Assembly: GCA_022843085.1 (NCBI GenBank)
Contig: JALHOI010000052.1
Span: forward strand, 1 to 11,590
Direction: 5' to 3'
Source of the DNA: Pseudobdellovibrionaceae bacterium
GTDB taxonomy: Bacteria > Bdellovibrionota > Bdellovibrionia > Bdellovibrionales > JAMPXM01
DNA length: 11,590 bases
Of the stretch, positions 6,837-11,590 are shown one piece after another. The translations under genes were made by a program, and so were the position numbers. The stretch's first letter is position 1; every line of letters begins with the position of its first letter. The notes beneath the pieces were generated by a model. It was not told the origin of the DNA. It ran no database searches and saw nothing but the letters and a program-made list of their open reading frames with translations.

Positions 6837-7481
6837 TCAGCTGAAGACGATTCGGTCATCGATTTGCCGTGCAGCTTTTGGCGGATCGTGATCGGGCCAG
6901 CCGAGCACGACACCGCAAAGAAGCTCAAGCTGGCCGGCCTGGTGCTCGGCGAGCTTATCGACACCAAGAAATTGATCAACCTCTTGTTTGATTTCGAGAG
7001 GCGCGCCCATCGTGCAGCAACCTAATCCCTCAGCGACGCACGCAAGATTCAAATTTTCAACGGCCATGTACACGCTGCCGATCGACGTGTGGTAGCGCTC
7101 TTCTGCGTCGTTGATGGAATAACAAAGAATCACAACCGGAGCGTCGCCCAGCGTGTAAAAGAATCGCTCGGTGAAATCATACAGCGAAGGCTTCAGCCGG
7201 GCGACAAGAACATCTTTTATTCCCAGCCAACTTTTTTGCGAGAGTTTGACATACTCATCGCGTTTTTCTCCTCGCAAAACATAAAAGCGCCAGTTCTGTC
7301 TATTCTTCCCCGACGGTGCTTGTAGGGCGGCAGCGAGCACTCGGTCGAGAATCTCTTGCGAAACTTCGCGCTGCTGAAACTTTCGAATCGATCTCCGCGC
7401 TTCGAGAAGTCGATAGAATTCCTCACGAAAACTCTCTGAAAAGGCGGCGAAGCGAGCCGGTTTTTCAAGTGAGGCTGACAT
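6837..7481 (-). CDS. Nitroreductase-family FMN-dependent oxidoreductase
   Basis: Members of this flavin family reduce nitroaromatics, quinones or other electron acceptors with NAD(P)H; the physiological substrate is rarely known. Typical features are ARRSIRKF (28-35), where the arginines contact the FMN phosphate, and APSGKNRQNWRFYVL (55-69), the cofactor-binding loop. GSVYMAVENLNLACVAEGLG (135-154) is the central helix, and a C-terminal GVVLGWP (190-196) precedes PPKAARQ. The length is 214 residues. The frame continues upstream to about 7544, but the ATG at 7481 is preceded at 5 bases by a near-consensus AGGAGGT, which fixes this start. There is no signal peptide, so it is cytosolic. It is monocistronic, convergent with pgeF and divergent from the FG-GAP-like gene. 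There is no basis for choosing a substrate. Confidence 0.9.
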   Translation of the reverse strand: MSASLEKPARFAAFSESFREEFYRLLEARRSIRKFQQREVSQEILDRVLAAALQAPSGKNRQNWRFYVLRGEKRDEYVKLSQKSWLGIKDVLVARLKPSLYDFTERFFYTLGDAPVVILCYSINDAEERYHTSIGSVYMAVENLNLACVAEGLGCCTMGAPLEIKQEVDQFLGVDKLAEHQAGQLELLCGVVLGWPDHDPPKAARQIDDRIVFS

Positions 7482-7486
7482 AAGAA

Positions 7487-7493
7487 ACCTCCT
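7487..7493 (-). promoter_or_regulatory. Shine-Dalgarno of the nitroreductase gene
   Basis: On the minus strand this reads AGGAGGT, an almost perfect anti-16S match, 5 bases before the ATG at 7481. It is by far the strongest ribosome site in the window and rules out the longer in-frame start near 7544. Confidence 0.85.
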
Positions 7494-7587
7494 GCAGACG
7501 ACTGCGTCCCTGCCACGATGCTTGGCCAAAGCGGTGTCTAACATCTGATGCTAGGTTCAAAACTAGTCGGTTCACGAATGTCTCGCA

Positions 7588-7617
7588 AACGTCGACATTT
7601 CAAGACGTTAGCGACGT
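7588..7617. repeat. Overlapping, mutually exclusive inverted repeats
   Basis: AACGTC (7588-7593) pairs with GACGTT (7604-7609) across a 10-base loop. The nearly identical left arm ACGTCG (7589-7594) can instead pair with CGACGT (7612-7617) across 17 bases. The two pairings share bases and cannot coexist in one RNA. They could also be a compound protein-binding site. Confidence 0.3.
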
Positions 7618-7678
7618 ATCCCGAGTCGAGTCACTAGAAAGCTCGCGGCTGTCAAAAGTTTCGACGATTCCGCCATTG

Positions 7679-7712
7679 CCAAGTATCTGATATTACTTGG
7701 TTTTTAATTTTT
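7679..7712 (+). terminator. Terminator-like hairpin with T5-AA-T5 tract, no gene upstream on this strand
   Basis: CCAAGTA (7679-7685) and TACTTGG (7694-7700) form a perfect 7-bp stem with an 8-base loop. TTTTTAATTTTT (7701-7712) follows immediately. The geometry is that of an intrinsic terminator on the + strand. The stem is AT-rich and therefore of modest stability. No + strand gene lies between 7482 and this point, so it would end a small RNA or attenuate the leader of the downstream gene. The same 22-bp dyad could instead be a repressor operator. Confidence 0.45.
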
Positions 7713-7793
7713 CCCTGGGCTGATCGCGGTGATCGTACGGCACCTTTCTTGGATACTAGGAATGTCTACAGAATGTTCGCGACCGGGGGAGCC

Positions 7794-8267
7794 ATGCTGC
7801 AAACGCTGATGAGACCACAAAACCTGCTTCGTTTTTCACAACTCATTTTGGGTACTATGGCCGTTTTTGCATTCGTCGCCGTCGTCCACCCCGACGTTCG
7901 CGCTTCAGTTCGAAGCACCCTTCGCGCCGATTACCGCACGGTCATCTCGACAGCAAAGGGTGATCTCGGCGGCAACGGTTCGATCTACACGGTTGCGAAG
8001 ATTAAAACTCGCGACAACATTTATCTCGAAATTTTCGAGAACATCGCCGACCAAGCTCCGCACCTCGTTGAACGAATCGAACTCTCTGATGCGCGCGATG
8101 CGTATTTCAACTTCGACGGCCAAGCAACGAACCTTGCTATCGACGACGTGGACGGCGACGGCCGACCCGAAATTTTAGCGCCAACTTTCGATCGAAATTT
8201 GGTGGGCCGACTGAACGTGTTTCAGTACAACGACTCAACGCAAGACTTTCAAAAAGTGATTCGCTAG
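7794..8267 (+). CDS. Small membrane-anchored or secreted protein with one FG-GAP/VCBS-like calcium loop
   Basis: This is a protein of about 157 residues, not recognised as a named family. A hydrophobic segment at about 17-31 (LILGTMAVFAFVAVV) follows a short arginine-containing N-terminus, so it is a signal anchor or uncleaved signal peptide exporting the rest. The body contains FDGQATNLAIDDVDGDGRPEILAP (107-130). DVDGDGRPE at 118-126 fits the DxDxDGxx(D/E) calcium-binding loop of FG-GAP/VCBS repeats. The following GRLNVFQYN strand suits one blade of a beta-propeller, but a single repeat cannot build a propeller alone. The start is ambiguous: ATG 7794 has GGGGGA only 3 bases upstream, ATG 7773 has TAGGAA at 10 bases, and a TTG lies at 7749. 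A T-rich hairpin sits about 80 bases upstream. The gene ends 4 bp from a convergent outer-membrane protein gene. Confidence 0.7.
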   Translation: MLQTLMRPQNLLRFSQLILGTMAVFAFVAVVHPDVRASVRSTLRADYRTVISTAKGDLGGNGSIYTVAKIKTRDNIYLEIFENIADQAPHLVERIELSDARDAYFNFDGQATNLAIDDVDGDGRPEILAPTFDRNLVGRLNVFQYNDSTQDFQKVIR

Positions 8268-8271
8268 GCCT

Positions 8272-9288
8272 TCAGAAGAAGTACTGCACCTGAAGCTCGG
8301 GATGAATTGCCGAAGTCAGGTAGCGACTGAAATAAAGCTGACCGTCTCGCGAGGTATGTACGCGTTGATCAAAAGCTGGCGTAAAAAACGCCGATGTTCC
8401 GAAGTCCGCGAAGCGACCTGAAAGACTTCCGCCCAACTGTACAAGAACGCGCGGAAAGACGATCGCAATGGATGCTCCGACGTGAAGATACGGCTGCAAG
8501 AAGTTCAGCCCAAGAGTTCCGGCTTCAAGATTCAACCTCAGACGTTCAGACAGCCGATTTTCGAAAAGTGCCGTGACGTCAATCTGACCGCGAATTGCAT
8601 CAACTCCCGGGTCCATTCGCAACGAGTATGGGTTATCGTCGTTAAAAAAGTACGAGTATTTGAGGCCAGCGTGAATCGTTGTGTGGGTCAGGTCGAGCCC
8701 AAAAAGCGCGTGTGTTGTTAGTGTTTGAAACTGGTAACGATCGACCCGAGCGTGCCAAGGAAAATTCGAAATCGTACGAACTGGAAAACCGTTCTCATCA
8801 GAAACCTGCAATCGACGAAAAGTTCCATCATCACGACACGCCCAATCCGACTCGCATCGTAAGAAGGGCTTCGATTGATAGCTCTGAAAGTAGGCCGAAA
8901 AAATGCCTGCACGAGCTCGAGAAGAGATCGGCACAATGTATTTGGCCGTGAGGTTCATCGTGTTGTACGAGGTCCAAATCCAGGGGCTCGTCGCAATCAA
9001 CAGAGAATCGGAAATCGCATAACCCAAAGCATAATTGCCAATCGTCCATGTGTCGGCTTTCGTCACGTAGGTCGTCGGCGAAGCGTTGTGCCCAATGTTA
9101 AAAGCCAGGCGTTCGGGCCGAGTTTGAAGAACTGTTTCTGGGTATTTGGCCCCAGTCGCAGGGTAACTTGAACGGTTTGTCTGGCTTACGCTTTCGATGT
9201 CGGCCGCAGCTTGACGTGCGTCGGCCAAGCCTAGGGCAACAACGAAGAGGGCTGTTCCAAACACACCCGTTAGCCAGCGAAGTATCAT
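8272..9288 (-). CDS. Predicted outer-membrane beta-barrel protein of unknown function
   Basis: An N-terminal signal peptide (about residues 1-24 from the ATG at 9288) has a hydrophobic core TGVFGTALFVVALGLADA and a likely cut after ADA. The mature part shows alternating polar/aromatic strands such as LLIATSPWIWTSYN, AGIFSAYFQSYQS, IHAGLKYSYFF and PYLHVGASIAIVFP. It ends in VQYFF; a C-terminal aromatic residue is the BAM recognition signal of outer-membrane barrels. Two cysteines (145 and 151, CESDWAC) sit in a probable surface loop or turn and could form a disulfide. I do not recognise a named family. The length of about 338 residues would fit 12-14 strands (estimate). A TTG at 9309 would add seven residues (MRRSNFA); neither start has a good ribosome site. 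It lies downstream of mltG on the same strand after a 67+ bp gap, so it may have its own promoter. Confidence 0.75.
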   Translation of the reverse strand: MILRWLTGVFGTALFVVALGLADARQAAADIESVSQTNRSSYPATGAKYPETVLQTRPERLAFNIGHNASPTTYVTKADTWTIGNYALGYAISDSLLIATSPWIWTSYNTMNLTAKYIVPISSRARAGIFSAYFQSYQSKPFLRCESDWACRDDGTFRRLQVSDENGFPVRTISNFPWHARVDRYQFQTLTTHALFGLDLTHTTIHAGLKYSYFFNDDNPYSLRMDPGVDAIRGQIDVTALFENRLSERLRLNLEAGTLGLNFLQPYLHVGASIAIVFPRVLVQLGGSLSGRFADFGTSAFFTPAFDQRVHTSRDGQLYFSRYLTSAIHPELQVQYFF

Positions 9289-9376
9289 CGCAAAATTAGA
9301 TCTTCTCAAGCCGACCGTGTCGAGACATTAGAATGCCGTCATGTTCGATACTTCGAAAGAAGGCTGCGTCGTCGGC

Positions 9377-10468
9377 CTATCGGCCGGGTGAAGCTGAGCC
9401 AGGCTTTTTTGATAGATCGCGCCACGATTTTCCTTCGCGTGCTTTTTTATTGAGTTGGTAGTCCCCGACCGCAGCGCGATGTTGACTGTAGTCACGCGAA
9501 AAAACGTGGGTGCCGTCGTTTCTCGAGACAAAGAACAAGAACTCGGACTTCGCGGGCCTTACCGCGGCTTGCAGTGCCGCAAGACCCGGGTTCGCGATAG
9601 GACCCGGCGGTAAACTTGGAATAACGTATGTATTGTACGGTGAAGGAGTCACTAGATCTTGCCGCGAAATGTTTCGATTCCAAACACCGGCACGAACCCA
9701 CATACCGTAAATTACGGTTGGGTCGGTCTGAAGTTTCATGCCCTTCCGCATTCGATTGTGAAAGACGGAACTGATCAACGGTCGCTCTTCGGGCGAACCC
9801 GTCTCTTTCTCGACGATGCTTGCGAGTGTCACGATTTGATGTTTGTTCAGCGGCACTGCGATGTCGGTTTGAACTGAAGCGGGAACCTGCGCAAAACTCG
9901 CTTTAAATTTTGCGACCATTTGCCGAACGAGTCCTCGCACGCCCGAGGCACGCGTTACGTAGTACGTTTCTGGAAACAGATAACCCTCAAGGGTTGGCAG
10001 ATCGTCGCCCAATGTGTTTTTAATAAACTCGCGATCTTGAGTTAGCCGTAAAAATTCGGCGCGCGTACCGATACCAAGCCGATCGACGATCGACGCGATT
10101 TCAAAACGGTTCAGACCTTCTGATACAGTCACAACGTATTCAATACTTCGGCCGCTCGAGAGAATTTTCAGTATTTGCTCAGGTGGCATATTTCGCTTCA
10201 GCGCATATTCCCCAGTACGAACTTTACTTCCCAGCGACTTAATTCGAACGTAGGCTCGAAACTTTCGCGCGTCGGTGATTAACTTTGCTTCTTCAAGCTT
10301 CGAAGCCACATCGCGCAACGTTTGGCCTGCCTTTACGTTGAAGACAACAAGGGTATCGTCTTGGCTAACGGGCGTTCGAACAAAACGAAGCGCCTGCCAT
10401 GTGACCACGCCGCCAAGGGCAACAACTACCGCAATTACGATCAAAACAAGCCGCGCGACGATTGACAT
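9377..10468 (-). CDS. mltG: Endolytic murein transglycosylase MltG (YceG-like)
   Basis: MltG is an inner-membrane lytic transglycosylase that cuts nascent glycan strands and so sets chain length during peptidoglycan synthesis. A single N-terminal membrane segment covers residues 7-23. A LysM-like subdomain follows at about 40-110 (FNVKAGQTLRDVASKLEEAKLI). The catalytic domain contains LEGYLFPETYYV (160-171) and LASIVEKETG (215-224), which holds the catalytic glutamate. Further on are HNRMRKGMKLQTDPTVIYG, TPSPYNTYVIPSLPPGPIANPG, and a terminal FVSRNDGTHVFSRDYSQH. These are the strongest conserved blocks of the family and closely resemble E. coli YceG. Its 363 residues are normal. The start is the ATG at 10468, preceded by GAGAG about 8 bases upstream and 14 bases after the stop of the astD-like gene, so the two are probably co-transcribed. 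A short CGGCC/GGCCG hairpin overlaps the stop but has no T-tract. Confidence 0.95.
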   Translation of the reverse strand: MSIVARLVLIVIAVVVALGGVVTWQALRFVRTPVSQDDTLVVFNVKAGQTLRDVASKLEEAKLITDARKFRAYVRIKSLGSKVRTGEYALKRNMPPEQILKILSSGRSIEYVVTVSEGLNRFEIASIVDRLGIGTRAEFLRLTQDREFIKNTLGDDLPTLEGYLFPETYYVTRASGVRGLVRQMVAKFKASFAQVPASVQTDIAVPLNKHQIVTLASIVEKETGSPEERPLISSVFHNRMRKGMKLQTDPTVIYGMWVRAGVWNRNISRQDLVTPSPYNTYVIPSLPPGPIANPGLAALQAAVRPAKSEFLFFVSRNDGTHVFSRDYSQHRAAVGDYQLNKKAREGKSWRDLSKKPGSASPGR

Positions 10469-10482
10469 TAGTTCACATCTCT

Positions 10483-11590
10483 CTAGCTGAGCGGTTCATA
10501 GGTAAGACCCGGCGGTGCGGCCTTGGCATCAAATGAAGTGGGATCTTCAAGGCTTGCGACAGGAACTGTGCAATACTGAACCGCCGAATCAGCCGCCGGA
10601 CGATCGTTACCCGATTTTCCAAAACCCCCAAATGGAAGTTTTGAACTCGCCCCGTTCGTCGTGCGATTCCAATTCACCAGTCCCGATCGTCCACGATAGA
10701 GCGTCTCCTCATAAAGAGCCCGCTGTTTTGTGAAGACGGAAGTCACAAGACCGAAGCCTGTGCTCGAATTAATTTTTAGGGCTTCGTCAAAATCTTGAGT
10801 TCGGTAAATCGCGACGTTCGGGCCAAAGATTTCAGACTTTTGATAGACCGAATCTTCGCGAAAGCGATCGACGATACAGATTGAGGGGGTGACGTAATAA
10901 CCTTTATGGGAGGTGTCGAGAGCTTTGCCGCGCATCAAGCGCTCGGCCCCTTCGCGGCTTGCGATTTCTTGAAAGCGCACGTACTTTTCGACAGCAGCGG
11001 CGTTGATCAGTGGCCCCATAAATGGGTTCGATCGCCAGTGGCCGATCGTCAGTTTTTTCGCGGTTTCGTAAAATTTGTCGATGAATTTGTCCGCGATCGA
11101 GTCGTGTAAGATAATTCGGCTTGTGCACGAGCAGCGTTGGCCAGTCGACATAAACGCGCCGATGATCGTCTCGTAAATCGCCTTGTTTAGGTCTGCGTCG
11201 TCCCAGACGATCGTTGCATTTTTGCCGCCCATCTCGAGTGCAAGAAGCTTCCAATACTGTTCGACGGTTTTTTGTTTTATTTTGAGCCCGGTCTCGTACG
11301 AGCCTGTAAACAAAACTCCGTCGACGTCCTCATCTGCAACGAGTCGCTTTCCCGTCTCGCCCTCACCTTGGACAAGATTGAAAACACCTTTTGGAAATTC
11401 GGCTTTTTCAATCAACTGCGCCATCAACTGACCTGTCATCGGCGTCAGCTCGGATGGCTTGAAGACGACTGTGTTTCCGGTCGCAAGCGCCGGTATGATG
11501 TGGCCGTTCGGCAGGTGTCCAGGAAAATTAAAAGGTCCCAACACAGCCATTACGCCCCTAGCCTGATGCGTGATGACACCTTCGACGCCC
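10483..11590 (-). CDS. astD: N-succinylglutamate 5-semialdehyde dehydrogenase, N-terminus outside window
   Basis: AstD is the NAD-dependent aldehyde dehydrogenase of the arginine succinyltransferase pathway, turning succinylglutamate semialdehyde into succinylglutamate in the cytoplasm. The frame is open through the window edge (reading GVEGVITHQARGVMAVLG), so the ATG at 11550 is internal and roughly the first quarter is missing. Visible motifs are GPFNFPGHLPNGHI, the NAD-binding VVFKPSELTP and VLFTGS, LALEMGGKN with the catalytic glutamate, and GQRCSCTSR with the nucleophilic cysteine. The closing segment SGLVNWNRTTNGASSKLPFGGFGKSGNDRPA and the CTVPVASLE tail match AstD more closely than other aldehyde dehydrogenases. 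Other ast genes are not in view, so the pathway cannot be confirmed and a related semialdehyde substrate remains possible. mltG follows 14 bp downstream. Confidence 0.88.
   Translation of the reverse strand, partial: GVEGVITHQARGVMAVLGPFNFPGHLPNGHIIPALATGNTVVFKPSELTPMTGQLMAQLIEKAEFPKGVFNLVQGEGETGKRLVADEDVDGVLFTGSYETGLKIKQKTVEQYWKLLALEMGGKNATIVWDDADLNKAIYETIIGAFMSTGQRCSCTSRIILHDSIADKFIDKFYETAKKLTIGHWRSNPFMGPLINAAAVEKYVRFQEIASREGAERLMRGKALDTSHKGYYVTPSICIVDRFREDSVYQKSEIFGPNVAIYRTQDFDEALKINSSTGFGLVTSVFTKQRALYEETLYRGRSGLVNWNRTTNGASSKLPFGGFGKSGNDRPAADSAVQYCTVPVASLEDPTSFDAKAAPPGLTYEPLS

Larger units (their letters stand above)
7482..7793. other. 312-bp divergent intergenic region with several dyads
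   Basis: This region separates the nitroreductase gene (-) from the FG-GAP-like gene (+) and must hold both promoters. I cannot pick a convincing sigma-70 pair on either strand. Visible elements are overlapping inverted repeats at 7588-7617, a hairpin followed by a long T-tract at 7679-7712, and a direct repeat TGATCG at 7721 and 7730. No conserved-looking ORF is present. A structured leader, an operator array or a small RNA are the possible contents. Confidence 0.5.

Noticed and set aside
6791..6979. 62-codon minus-strand ORF at the end of the nitroreductase
   Set aside because: It lies in another frame over the conserved C-terminal part of the nitroreductase and shows no domain or ribosome site. 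I considered a frameshifted extension, but the nitroreductase ends normally.
7482..7544. Upstream extension of the nitroreductase to 7544
   Set aside because: The AGGAGGT at 7487-7493 lies inside this extension and points to the ATG at 7481.
9373..9386. CGGCC-TATC-GGCCG hairpin at the mltG stop as terminator
   Set aside because: The stem is only 5 bp, it overlaps the stop codon, and no T-tract follows on the minus strand.
1..11590. tRNA, rRNA, CRISPR, insertion sequence or prophage elements
   Set aside because: No cloverleaf, rRNA-like stretch, spaced direct-repeat array, transposase or integrase-like frame, or terminal inverted repeats were found.

Overview
The window is 11.6 kb of dense, roughly half-GC bacterial chromosome made of housekeeping and envelope genes, with no mobile elements, rRNA/tRNA genes or CRISPR. 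The gene set and order (cdsA, rseP, tsaB, a MinD-like ATPase, a J-like/HTH protein, an RluD-type synthase, pgeF) and the protein style suggest a delta-proteobacterium in the old sense, most plausibly a Bdellovibrionota-type predator relative. That assignment comes from recalled family resemblance, not from a search.

Left part (1-6786, + strand): the 3' end of cdsA, a 166-bp gap, then six tightly packed genes. These are an RseP site-2 protease with three PDZ domains instead of two, TsaB (tRNA t6A), a MinD/FlhG-like ATPase, a degenerate J-domain/RodZ-type-HTH fusion, an RluA/RluD-family pseudouridine synthase and PgeF. Junctions are GTGA and ATGA overlaps, gaps of 11 and 2 bases, and an 8-base overlap, so this should be one translationally coupled operon. 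The ATPase plus J-like/HTH pair is the least understood part and the best candidate for a new system, probably in cell polarity or spatial organisation.

Middle (6837-9288): a nitroreductase on the minus strand with a textbook Shine-Dalgarno. A 312-bp divergent intergenic region follows, holding an unexplained hairpin plus T-tract and other dyads. Then come a small membrane-anchored protein with an FG-GAP/VCBS-like calcium loop (+) and, convergent with it at a 4-bp distance, a predicted outer-membrane beta-barrel protein (-).

Right part (9377-11590, minus strand): mltG (endolytic murein transglycosylase) directly downstream of a 5'-truncated astD (succinylglutamate semialdehyde dehydrogenase). 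They lie 14 bp apart and are likely co-transcribed.

Envelope biology dominates: phospholipid synthesis (CdsA), intramembrane proteolysis (RseP), peptidoglycan quality control and chain-length control (PgeF, MltG), and outer-membrane proteins. A sequence-level oddity is the hexamer CGATCG. I counted 19 copies, about seven times the random expectation, all after position 2500 and concentrated in the last 1.5 kb.
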